Source of the DNA: Gammaproteobacteria bacterium | GTDB taxonomy: Bacteria > Pseudomonadota > Gammaproteobacteria > SZUA-229 | Direction of reading: 5' to 3' | Assembly (NCBI GenBank): GCA_011051475.1 | Contig: DRLE01000238.1 | Location: forward strand, 1 to 6,964 | DNA: 6,964 nucleotides | Part shown: positions 1 to 5,873 of the stretch, one piece after another | Layout of the letters: each line of letters opens with the position of its first letter | Numbering within the stretch: position 1 is the stretch's first letter | Position numbers and translations under genes: made by a program | Notes under the pieces: model-generated | Told to the model about the DNA's origin: nothing | Seen by the model: only the letters and a program-made list of their open reading frames with translations | Databases searched by the model: none

Positions 1-280
1 CACATAATAACAAAAACGGGTTTTAAGTTGTAAGTTATAAGTTAAGTCGCCCGTTTTTCCCATGCTTTGTGAATGGTTATTGTTTCATTAACGACAAACT
101 TAAAGCCTTTAACTTACACTTATAACCAGGGCCTGTTAACACTAAATCAATAGGCCCTGGTTATAAGTGCAGGTTACAGGCTTTAAGTTTGTCGTTAATG
201 AAACAATAACCATTCGCAAAGCATGGAAAAAACGGGCAGCTTATAACTTACAACTTAAAACCCGTTTTTGTTATTATGTG
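1..280. repeat. Long near-perfect inverted repeat (foldback or MITE-like element)
   Basis: Positions 1-134 and 152-280 are reverse complements of each other around a 17-base centre (135-151). The outermost 41 bases of each arm match exactly, and another exact block of 38 pairs covers 71-108 on the left arm. Between the arms I count about five to seven substitutions, depending on alignment around the gap, and one 5-base length difference (extra bases near 42-48 on the left). The arms are AT-rich and carry repeated TAAGTT-type words, unlike the GC-richer thiC next door. No protein is encoded. The structure suits a non-autonomous mobile element or foldback element. A target-site duplication cannot be judged because the left end coincides with the window edge. 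A transcript through it could form a giant hairpin. The repeat is directly visible; its mobile nature is inference. Confidence 0.93.
248..277 (+). promoter_or_regulatory. Possible weak promoter at the right edge of the inverted repeat, reading into thiC
   Basis: TATTAT at 272-277 differs from the sigma70 -10 consensus by one base. TTACAA at 248-253 is a poor -35 candidate at 18-base spacing. Transcription would begin near 284 and give thiC a short leader of about 30 bases. Because the repeat is symmetrical, a matching outward signal exists at the left end. This rests on weak consensus matches in AT-rich DNA, so it is tentative. Confidence 0.25.
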
Positions 281-315
281 TTTTTGGCCAACCCAATATC
301 CAGAGAGTTAAGTCC

Positions 316-2208
316 ATGAGTGCCATCCCGCAAGAATTCCTCGACCGCGCCGCGCAACTGTCATCCGAGTCCACGGCGCCGCTCGACGGCTCGAAAAAAA
401 TCTATGTCGAAGGCTCTCGTCCTGATATCCGGGTACCCATGCGGGAAATCCATCTCGAAGACACCGCCTCCAGCTTTGGCGCGGAGCCGAACCCGCCGAT
501 CCCGGTCTATGATACCTCTGGCCCCTATACCGACCCATCCGTGCAGATCAATCTGCTCAAGGGCCTGGCCGACGTGCGCGGTAACTGGATACTTGAACGT
601 GGCGATACCGAGGAGCTGGACGGGCCCAGTTCGGATTTCGGCCAGCAGCGCCATAATGATCCCTCCCTGGCGCACCTGCGTTTTGAACACCTGCGCAAGC
701 CGCGCCGCGCCCTGGCCGGCAGGAACGTCAGCCAGATGCATTACGCGCGTCAGGGCATTATTACCCCGGAAATGGAGTATGTTGCCATCCGCGAGAGCCT
801 GAAGCTGCAGCAGCTGCGCCAGGATCCGGCCTACGCCAAGGTACTGGTGCAGCACGCCGGCCAGGCCTTCGGCGCGAAGCTGCCCGATGAAATCACGCCC
901 GAATTCGTGCGCGAGGAAGTCGCCAGCGGCCGCGCCATTATTCCGGCCAATATCAACCATCCGGAACTGGAGCCGATGATTATCGGCCGTAACTTCCTGG
1001 TGAAAATCAACGGCAATCTGGGTAACTCCGCGGTCACCTCCAGCATTACCGAGGAAGTGGAAAAGATGGTCTGGGGTATTCGCTGGGGCTCGGACACCAT
1101 TATGGATCTGTCCACCGGCAAGAACATTCACGAAACCCGCGAATGGATACTGCGCAACTCGCCGGTGCCCATCGGCACCGTGCCTATCTATCAGGCACTG
1201 GAAAAGGTCGGTGGTATTGCCGAGGACCTGACCTGGGAGATCTTCAGGGACACCCTGATCGAACAGGCTGAGCAGGGCGTGGACTATTTCACCATTCATG
1301 CCGGCGTCCGTCTGGCCTATGTGCCGATGACGGCCAAACGTATGACCGGTATCGTCTCGCGCGGTGGTTCGATTATGGCCAAATGGTGCCTGGCGCACCA
1401 CGAGGAGAACTTCCTCTACACCCATTTCGAGGACATCTGCGAAATCATGAAGGCCTATGACGTGTCCTTCTCCCTCGGCGACGGCCTGCGCCCCGGCTCC
1501 ATTGCCGATGCCAATGACGAGGCCCAGTTCGGCGAGCTGGAAACCCTGGGCGAGCTCACCAGAATTGCCTGGCAGCATGATGTACAGGTCATGATCGAAG
1601 GCCCCGGCCATGTACCCATGCAGATGATCAAGGAGAACATGGACAAGGAACTGGAAGACTGCTTCGAAGCGCCTTTCTATACGCTGGGCCCGCTGACCAC
1701 CGACATTGCCCCCGGCTATGACCATATCACCTCCGGCATCGGCGCCGCGCAGATCGGCTGGTACGGCTGCGCCATGCTCTGCTATGTCACGCCAAAAGAG
1801 CACCTTGGGCTGCCCAATAAGGAAGACGTGCGCACCGGCATTATCACCTACAAGATCGCCGCCCACGCCGCCGATCTGGCCAAGGGCCATCCCGGTGCGC
1901 AGATTCGCGACAATGCCATGTCCAAGGCGCGCTTCGAGTTCCGCTGGGAAGACCAGTTCCGCCTCGCCCTCGACCCCGAGCGCGCCCGCGAATACCACGA
2001 TGAAACCATGCCGAAAGAAGCCCACAAGGTGGCGCATTTCTGCTCCATGTGCGGGCCGAAATTCTGCTCCATGAAAATCTCGCAGGATGTGCGTGAATAC
2101 GCCGCCGAGCAGGGCATCGACAAGGTCGAGATTGCACTCGACAAGGGTATGCAGGAAAAAGCCGAGGAGTTCAAAAAGGCCGGTTCCGAAATCTACAGCA
2201 AGGCCTGA
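316..2208 (+). CDS. thiC: Phosphomethylpyrimidine synthase ThiC
   Basis: A 630-residue protein, the usual length for the proteobacterial enzyme. ThiC is a cytoplasmic radical-SAM enzyme that rearranges aminoimidazole ribotide into HMP phosphate, the pyrimidine half of thiamine. The atypical C-terminal cluster motif CxxCxxxxC is present as C576, C579 and C584, the [4Fe-4S] ligands in this family. H432 (in IEGPGHVPM) and H496 (in KEHLGLP) align with the conserved metal-binding histidines. Other conserved stretches include KINGNLGNSAV and SLGDGLRPGS. The ATG at 316 is preferred because the protein then begins MSAIPQEF, as in homologues, with AGAG about ten bases upstream. A TTG at 268 would add 16 residues read from the inverted repeat and is rejected. 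No TPP riboswitch is visible in the 35 bases between the repeat and the start. The gene appears intact. Confidence 0.97.
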   Translation: MSAIPQEFLDRAAQLSSESTAPLDGSKKIYVEGSRPDIRVPMREIHLEDTASSFGAEPNPPIPVYDTSGPYTDPSVQINLLKGLADVRGNWILERGDTEELDGPSSDFGQQRHNDPSLAHLRFEHLRKPRRALAGRNVSQMHYARQGIITPEMEYVAIRESLKLQQLRQDPAYAKVLVQHAGQAFGAKLPDEITPEFVREEVASGRAIIPANINHPELEPMIIGRNFLVKINGNLGNSAVTSSITEEVEKMVWGIRWGSDTIMDLSTGKNIHETREWILRNSPVPIGTVPIYQALEKVGGIAEDLTWEIFRDTLIEQAEQGVDYFTIHAGVRLAYVPMTAKRMTGIVSRGGSIMAKWCLAHHEENFLYTHFEDICEIMKAYDVSFSLGDGLRPGSIADANDEAQFGELETLGELTRIAWQHDVQVMIEGPGHVPMQMIKENMDKELEDCFEAPFYTLGPLTTDIAPGYDHITSGIGAAQIGWYGCAMLCYVTPKEHLGLPNKEDVRTGIITYKIAAHAADLAKGHPGAQIRDNAMSKARFEFRWEDQFRLALDPERAREYHDETMPKEAHKVAHFCSMCGPKFCSMKISQDVREYAAEQGIDKVEIALDKGMQEKAEEFKKAGSEIYSKA

Positions 2209-2220
2209 CGGCAGCGTTCG

Positions 2221-2874
2221 ATGAACAGCCGGCAGACTGTTGTTTTTGCAGTCAGCCTGCTGCTTATATCGGTCGCTTTCGCTGACAATAATCAGCCTGT
2301 ATTGTTACAGGCCGATCGTTTCAGTCATATCCAGTTTCGCAAAATCCCGCCCAACCAGTATCGTTTTCACGATCAGCAGCTCAGCATTCAGGTCAATCAC
2401 AGCGCTTCATTTATGATGCAGGCCTTTGACGAGGTGAAAACCGTTCGCCGGGTCAGCTTTCGCTGGCGCAGTCACGGGCGTCCCGGGGTAAAAAACATGC
2501 AACAGGAGGCTCGGCGTGATGGAGATGATGCCCTGTTCAAGCTGGGGCTGTTGCTCAGGTCCGACGAAGCGCTTTTCAATCCGTTATTGCCTGCCTGGAT
2601 GAAAAAAGTTCGGTCCCTGCTGCACTACCCTTCGGCAAACATGATCAATCTGGTGGTTGGAGCAAAACACCCGCCCGGTGAGCAGTGGCCCAATCCCTAT
2701 AACCGTCGCGTCACCATGATATCGGTTCCCGGTATTGCGGGTGAAGATGGCTGGCAGCAGGCGAATTACCGTTTTATCGAACCCAGGGCTGTTGTGGCTA
2801 TCTGGCTAATGGCCGATGGGGATAATACCGGTTCAGTATTTGGTGTCGACATCAGGGATATTGTTCTGGAATAG
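2221..2874 (+). CDS. Exported DUF3047-like protein of unknown function
   Basis: A 217-residue protein with a Sec signal peptide: a basic start (MNSRQ), a hydrophobic core at about 7-18, and an AFA cleavage motif ending at residue 21. The mature part should be periplasmic. It has an FRWRSHG segment (80-86), an acidic DGDDALFKLGLLL segment (100-112), an NPYNRRV segment (158-164) and a C-terminal DGDNTGSVFGVDIRDI segment (199-214). This order (Trp strand, GDD motif, NPY, then a DGDxTG end) resembles DUF3047 proteins, whose function is not known; the assignment is from memory of the pattern. No catalytic motif is evident. It starts 12 bases after thiC stops, so co-transcription is likely, but a role in thiamine metabolism would be a guess. 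The ribosome binding site is weak (GCAGCG), which fits coupling to thiC. Confidence 0.85.
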   Translation: MNSRQTVVFAVSLLLISVAFADNNQPVLLQADRFSHIQFRKIPPNQYRFHDQQLSIQVNHSASFMMQAFDEVKTVRRVSFRWRSHGRPGVKNMQQEARRDGDDALFKLGLLLRSDEALFNPLLPAWMKKVRSLLHYPSANMINLVVGAKHPPGEQWPNPYNRRVTMISVPGIAGEDGWQQANYRFIEPRAVVAIWLMADGDNTGSVFGVDIRDIVLE

Positions 2875-2919
2875 TCGGTTTCGGAAGGTTGGTAAGTCAC
2901 TGATAAATAACGCTCTATG

Positions 2920-2947
2920 CTACCTGGCTTCGGGTTCTGCCGGGTAG
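2920..2947 (+). terminator. Stem-loop after the thiC transcription unit, possible weak terminator
   Basis: CTACCTGGC (2920-2928) pairs with GCCGGGTAG (2939-2947) through nine base pairs, one of them G-U, around a 10-base loop. No T-run follows, so it is not a classical intrinsic terminator. It ends exactly where the FNR-type box begins (2948). It may slow or end transcription from thiC or protect an RNA 3' end. Confidence 0.35.
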
Positions 2948-2961
2948 TTGATCTGCGTCAA
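2948..2961 (+). promoter_or_regulatory. FNR/DNR-type binding site upstream of the small membrane protein
   Basis: TTGATCTGCGTCAA fits the FNR-family consensus TTGAT-N4-ATCAA with one change in the right half. The GTCAA form is common for ANR/DNR-type regulators. The centre lies at 2954.5. With the TATATT below taken as the -10, the predicted start is near 2996, placing the box at -41.5. That is the class II activator position, which agrees with the lack of a good -35. FNR and DNR proteins cannot be told apart by the site alone, so the signal could be low oxygen or NO. Confidence 0.72.
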
Positions 2962-2983
2962 GGCATGAGTATCATTATTTAAC

Positions 2984-2989
2984 TATATT
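2984..2989 (+). promoter_or_regulatory. -10 element TATATT of the FNR-type promoter
   Basis: TATATT matches the sigma70 -10 consensus at five of six positions. It lies 22 bases after the FNR-type box, the spacing expected for a class II site at -41.5. The predicted start near 2996 gives a leader of about 50 bases before the ATG at 3048. Confidence 0.65.
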
Positions 2990-3047
2990 ATGCTTCACTA
3001 AACTATTCACAGATTTATATTCAGATTTGTTTTTTGAGGAGCAGAAT

Positions 3048-3305
3048 ATGACGACATTACCACTGGATAAGGCTGTATCAAGACGCCGGCTGTTAAGAGC
3101 GAATATCATGCTGGGCCTGCTGGTTTTCGCTATTGCCATTTACCTGAATATTACCGGCGAATATGCCAACCTTGCCGAGCGTACGGCAACCGAGGCGCTT
3201 TACAACAAGATAGCAATCGGTGGCCTGCTTTACGCGGCTGCTTCCTGGATTTTCTGCGTGATGAGCAAACCGCTGTGGTTCCCCGGTCAGCAGAATAACG
3301 GGTAG
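3048..3305 (+). CDS. Small two-helix membrane protein, unknown function, probably FNR/DNR-controlled
   Basis: An 85-residue protein with a basic N-terminus (SRRRLLR, 11-17) and two predicted membrane helices at about 18-35 and 55-73. A short polar loop (GEYANLAERTATEALYNK) joins them, and the tail (SKPLWFPGQQNNG) is polar. By the positive-inside rule both ends should face the cytoplasm. The ATG at 3048 is chosen because GAGGAG lies seven bases upstream; a TTG at 3027 in the same frame would add seven residues but has no such site. I do not recognise the family. It stands alone between an FNR-type promoter and a strong terminator, so it is probably a one-gene unit induced by low oxygen or NO. 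A small accessory subunit of a respiratory complex is one possibility, unsupported by any motif. Confidence 0.85.
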   Translation: MTTLPLDKAVSRRRLLRANIMLGLLVFAIAIYLNITGEYANLAERTATEALYNKIAIGGLLYAAASWIFCVMSKPLWFPGQQNNG

Positions 3306-3350
3306 AATGGCCATGTAAGACGGGCAGTCGCTACCGTCATGTTAAAATAA

Positions 3351-3378
3351 CCCCCTGACAATGCACAGGGGGTTTTTT
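3351..3378 (+). terminator. Rho-independent terminator
   Basis: CCCCCTG (3351-3357) pairs perfectly with CAGGGGG (3366-3372) around an 8-base loop, followed at once by six T (3373-3378). This is a textbook intrinsic terminator for the small membrane protein gene ending at 3305. Its T-run ends at the base before the ATG of the next gene, and its 3' arm supplies the only purine-rich ribosome-binding sequence for that gene. Confidence 0.9.
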
Positions 3379-3708
3379 ATGTCCACCGAATCAAAATGCA
3401 ATATTCCCCAGGAACCCGATTATACCGGGGTAACTGTGGTGGATTTGAATCCCGATCCACCGCCGCAGGACTATCTGCAGGCCATGGAACTGGCGAACAC
3501 GGAGGCCGAGAAGCGTCTGGGTGACTATATGCTGCTGGCCTGGTATGACCGTGACCGCGACTTCGAGTCACCGCAGCATGCCAGTGAATGTCATGTCAAT
3601 AGCGCCATCCCCGGCTATATCGACTATGCCCTTTACCACGGCGCCACCCTGAAAATCGATTTCGAAAACGGGCGATTTGTCTTTTTTTATCTGCCTGTTG
3701 ACCTGTAA
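3379..3708 (+). CDS. AF1514-like (DUF5619-like) small conserved protein
   Basis: A 109-residue soluble protein with no signal or membrane segment. The central and C-terminal part (LANTEAEKRLGDYMLLAWYDR, then SPQHASEC, then PGYIDYALYHGATLKIDFENGRFVFFY) resembles a small family typified by Archaeoglobus AF1514, where the pattern is LAWYD...SP..EC...PGW..YA...G..L.IDI....FVF.Y. That resemblance is from memory, and no biochemical role is known to me. The ATG at 3379 is preferred. AGGGGG six bases upstream is a good ribosome binding site, but it is also the 3' arm of the terminator. An ATG at 3361 in the hairpin loop would add six residues (MHRGFF) and has no Shine-Dalgarno. The nearest in-frame ATG downstream would cut into the conserved part. 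Transcription must come from read-through or a start inside the preceding gene or hairpin. Confidence 0.8.
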   Translation: MSTESKCNIPQEPDYTGVTVVDLNPDPPPQDYLQAMELANTEAEKRLGDYMLLAWYDRDRDFESPQHASECHVNSAIPGYIDYALYHGATLKIDFENGRFVFFYLPVDL

Positions 3709-3750
3709 CTGCAGACTCACCGGCTGACGGTAGCATAAACCCGGCTGTAT

Positions 3751-4446
3751 TCAGGCCTGGTACTGCTCGTGCTTGAAGATAATGCCGCGCGCCTGCGTAT
3801 AGCTTTCCTCGTCGATAATATTTTCATCTTTCAGGCGACGGCACATTTTCAGTTCTCCCACCAGTCTCTGGGCGACCGGCATGCCTGCCCGGGCCTTTTC
3901 AATACGCTGCTGCAGCTTGATAAAGAAGTCGTCGAAACCTGTCGGGTCGGGTTTTTTGTTCTCCATAAGAAACAGCCTGACGTGGGCATAATAGCTGTAA
4001 AACACATATTCATCACGCATCTGGTAGATAAAGATCAGGGCAAAGATAAGTGAACCACTCAGACTCAGCACACCACCGGTCAGGCCATAGATGGCAGGCA
4101 GTATTTGTGCGTAATACAGGTAAAAGAACAGCCCGGTGGCCAGCAGGGCGGTCAGTGATGATACCAGCCATTTCCATACGATATGTTTATGATGTTCGGG
4201 TTCGGCGGAAAGCCATGCCAGATTAAGATGGAATTTTTTCTCCGGTGCGTTTTTCTTGTCGGTGATATCCAGTAGCAGGTAGTTTGAGCGATAAAACTGG
4301 AAGCGGCGATGACTGCCTTTGAGTGTATTGTTCTGCTCCAGGCTTTCACCGAGCAGTGCCGGCTGGATTTCCTGGTCAAACTCCTCATAGTTATCCGTCG
4401 AAACATCCAGACTGACATCGCTGATAACAACTTCTTCGGCAAACAT
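3751..4446 (-). CDS. Two-helix membrane protein with SHOCT-like C-terminus, unknown function
   Basis: A 231-residue protein without a signal peptide. Residues 1-90 are an acidic then mixed soluble domain. Two membrane helices follow at about 93-112 and 118-142 with a very short connection, so both soluble parts should be on the same side, probably the cytoplasm. Residues 143-195 are helical and charged. The last 30 residues (RRLKDENIIDEESYTQARGIIF at 203-224) resemble a SHOCT short C-terminal domain, in which a 'lkdeGiIteeEye..K..il' helix pair is typical. The start at 4446 is well supported by GGGAGG seven bases upstream on the minus strand. It lies 157 bases downstream of the hemerythrin pair on the same strand, with no convincing terminator between, so some read-through is possible. 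I do not recognise the whole protein. Confidence 0.85.
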   Translation of the reverse strand: MFAEEVVISDVSLDVSTDNYEEFDQEIQPALLGESLEQNNTLKGSHRRFQFYRSNYLLLDITDKKNAPEKKFHLNLAWLSAEPEHHKHIVWKWLVSSLTALLATGLFFYLYYAQILPAIYGLTGGVLSLSGSLIFALIFIYQMRDEYVFYSYYAHVRLFLMENKKPDPTGFDDFFIKLQQRIEKARAGMPVAQRLVGELKMCRRLKDENIIDEESYTQARGIIFKHEQYQA

Positions 4447-4510
4447 AGACAGACCTCCCCCGGTAATTCATGCCCGGATCACAACCCGGATTTACAGTTG
4501 CAGAAAAATA

Positions 4511-4516
4511 AGTATA
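4511..4516 (-). promoter_or_regulatory. Possible -10 (TATACT) for the two-helix membrane protein gene
   Basis: Read on the minus strand, 4516-4511 is TATACT, five of six matches to the -10 consensus, 65 bases before the ATG at 4446. No convincing -35 lies 16-18 bases further upstream. The rest of the gap between this gene and the hemerythrins (4447-4603) holds only a weak five-pair stem (TCCAG/CTGGA near 4528-4545) and no other feature I can support. Confidence 0.3.
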
Positions 4517-4603
4517 GTCGAGGAAAATCCAGCTGCCTGTATCTGGAATGAGTCTTGATGTGGTGGCAGGTGGAGGGGCTGATGGGCAGGGAATACGGGT
4601 CGG

Positions 4604-5062
4604 TTACTGAAAAAAACGCTGGATTTTCTGTTTCAGCCAGCTGGCTTGCTCGTTGCTGTCTATACCGGGCATGTTTTCCCTGATCGTTGGTGCGTAGCTG
4701 TTGTCATCTTCAGCAATGTGGTTGATCAGCCAGATATTGAGCAGCTCAAACAGTTCATGCGTGACATCTTCACCATTAATATGGCGTTGCTGGTAGTTTT
4801 TGATTTTTTCACGAAAGGCGTCGTGCGTACGTTTGTGGATGTCCAGCGCCCGGTAACCCGCATCTTCCATCAGGCTTTCCTCGAAGGCAAAGTGTGACAG
4901 GGTATAGTCGATAAGATTGATAAGAACCTCGGTCGTCAGCTGAGGGTCATTGAGCCGTTCGGCATCGTGCAGCTGATTGATGTAGTGAATAATCCGTTTA
5001 TGCTGGCTGTCGATAACACTGATACCGGTTTCGAATTCATCCTGCCACTCAAGTTGGGACAT
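4604..5062 (-). CDS. Bacteriohemerythrin, second gene of the tandem pair
   Basis: A 152-residue single-domain hemerythrin, an O2-carrying non-haem diiron protein expected in the cytoplasm. All seven iron ligands of the family are present: H21, H57, E61, H76, H80, H115 and D120. They sit in the usual motifs IDSQHKRI, HFAFEESLM, HKRTHDAF and WLINHIAEDDNSY. Start at 5062 is supported by GGAG about seven bases upstream on the minus strand. It begins 29 bases after the stop of its paralogue, with which it shares about 49% identity without gaps, so the two likely form an operon transcribed from the promoter region near 5650. Roles shown for family members include O2 delivery or storage and oxygen sensing; which applies here cannot be told. 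NO binding is also possible. Confidence 0.95.
   Translation of the reverse strand: MSQLEWQDEFETGISVIDSQHKRIIHYINQLHDAERLNDPQLTTEVLINLIDYTLSHFAFEESLMEDAGYRALDIHKRTHDAFREKIKNYQQRHINGEDVTHELFELLNIWLINHIAEDDNSYAPTIRENMPGIDSNEQASWLKQKIQRFFQ
4863..4882 (-). repeat. 20-base exact repeat shared by the two hemerythrin genes, copy 1
   Basis: The same 20 bases occur at 5351-5370. They encode part of the diiron-site block that is identical in both proteins over residues 52-70. Flanking codons differ only at scattered third positions. This reflects common descent, with strong conservation or gene conversion. Confidence 0.8.
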
Positions 5063-5091
5063 TAAGGTTCTCCGTTGGGTTTCATTTAAGG

Positions 5092-5550
5092 TTAGCCAAA
5101 AAACTTCTTTATGGAGCGGGACAGCCAGCCGGACTCTTTGGTTGAGTTGATGTTTTCCATGTTTGCCAGCACGGTCTGGACATAGTCGTTGTCATCGCTC
5201 TTGATATGGTTGATCAGCCAGGATTTCAGTACCGTCAGCAGCTCCTCGGTAATATCTTCTCCCATTTTAAAGCGCTGCTGGAAATCTCCCACGCGTTTGA
5301 CGAAAAGCTCATGCACCATCTTGTGCCCGTTGATAAAGGCATAGCCGGCGTCTTCCATCAGGCTTTCCTCAAAGGCAAAGTGCGAGAGGGTGTAGTCAAC
5401 CAGCTCGCCCAGAATGCGTTCGACCTCATCCCGGTCATGGCTCTCCTGAATATCATCCAGACTGTTAATGTACTCGACAATACGTAAATGCTGCTTGTCG
5501 ATAACCTGAATACCGGTATTCAGGTCGTCGCTCCACTTGATGTGCGCCAT
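5092..5550 (-). CDS. Bacteriohemerythrin, first gene of the tandem pair
   Basis: A 152-residue single-domain hemerythrin with the complete diiron ligand set H21, H57, E61, H76, H80, H115 and D120, at the same positions as in its downstream paralogue. The ATG at 5550 gives the standard start MAHIKWSDDLNTGIQVIDKQH, and GGAG lies about eight bases upstream on the minus strand. The frame stays open to 5661 but that extension runs through the promoter region and the FNR-type box, so it is rejected. No extra sensory domain (such as a methyl-accepting or GGDEF module) is attached, so it should act as a free O2-binding protein. The FNR-type palindrome about 100 bases upstream suggests induction at low oxygen or by NO. 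Confidence 0.95.
   Translation of the reverse strand: MAHIKWSDDLNTGIQVIDKQHLRIVEYINSLDDIQESHDRDEVERILGELVDYTLSHFAFEESLMEDAGYAFINGHKMVHELFVKRVGDFQQRFKMGEDITEELLTVLKSWLINHIKSDDNDYVQTVLANMENINSTKESGWLSRSIKKFFG
5351..5370 (-). repeat. 20-base exact repeat shared by the two hemerythrin genes, copy 2
   Basis: Partner of the copy at 4863-4882, 488 bases apart and in the same codon register within the upstream hemerythrin gene. Confidence 0.8.
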
Positions 5551-5623
5551 TGGCTGTGCTCCGCTAAATATTAATGTTTTATCAATAGCAGTGGAACGGA
5601 AAAATGAAAGCATTCCCGGCAGG

Positions 5624-5629
5624 TTTGTA
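5624..5629 (-). promoter_or_regulatory. Possible -10 for the hemerythrin operon
   Basis: On the minus strand 5629-5624 reads TACAAA, four of six matches to the -10 consensus, 18 bases downstream of the FNR-type box. The usual class II gap is about 22 bases, so either this is not the true -10 or the spacing is unusual. Confidence 0.3.
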
Positions 5630-5647
5630 CGACTACTTGCAGAAAAT

Positions 5648-5661
5648 TTGATGTACATCAA
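5648..5661 (-). promoter_or_regulatory. Perfect FNR-type palindrome upstream of the hemerythrin pair
   Basis: TTGATGTACATCAA is a perfect dyad and fits the FNR consensus TTGAT-N4-ATCAA at every defined position. Its centre is about 104 bases upstream of the hemerythrin ATG at 5550 and about 254 bases upstream of the diverging gene at 5909, so the minus-strand operon is the more likely target. Since it is symmetrical, orientation cannot be read from the site. Confidence 0.78.
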
Positions 5662-5857
5662 TCCTGTAAAAAAACCGTAATATCAACGTCAAAAAACCGT
5701 CATTTTTTATCGAGGGAAAATGCTTGTTCAATCAGTGGCTGTATTGAAGTAAATTATTAATTTCTAATAGGTTTTTTGCCTAGCCGGATTAAGGAGTTTC
5801 CCTATATTCACGCCTTCACAGTGTCATTACTCTTGACGGACCCTGAAAGAGTCCCGG

Positions 5858-5873
5858 ACCGGCTGATGCCGGT
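5858..5873 (+). other. Short hairpin in the leader of the exported metallophosphoesterase gene
   Basis: ACCGGC (5858-5863) pairs with GCCGGT (5868-5873) around TGAT. No T-run follows, so it is not an intrinsic terminator. It sits 35 bases before the ATG at 5909 and may be an mRNA leader structure. Confidence 0.4.

Noticed and set aside
1..280. CRISPR array or integron-like repeat cluster
   Set aside because: There is a single inverted repeat with no regularly spaced direct repeats, no spacers and no associated cas or integrase gene.
268..315. Upstream TTG start extending ThiC by 16 residues
   Set aside because: The extension is read from the inverted repeat, has no ribosome binding site, and is absent from ThiC homologues, which begin near MSAIPQEF.
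361..2037. 558-residue minus-strand open frame opposite thiC
   Set aside because: It lies wholly within the well-supported thiC gene and reflects codon bias. Its translation resembles no protein family and lacks a credible start region.
4528..4545. TCCAG/CTGGA stem as a terminator for the hemerythrin operon
   Set aside because: Only five base pairs with a loose loop and no T-run on the minus strand.
5551..5661. 37-residue N-terminal extension of the upstream hemerythrin
   Set aside because: It overlaps the FNR-type box and promoter region. The ATG at 5550 has a ribosome binding site and gives the family-standard N-terminus and the same length as the paralogue.
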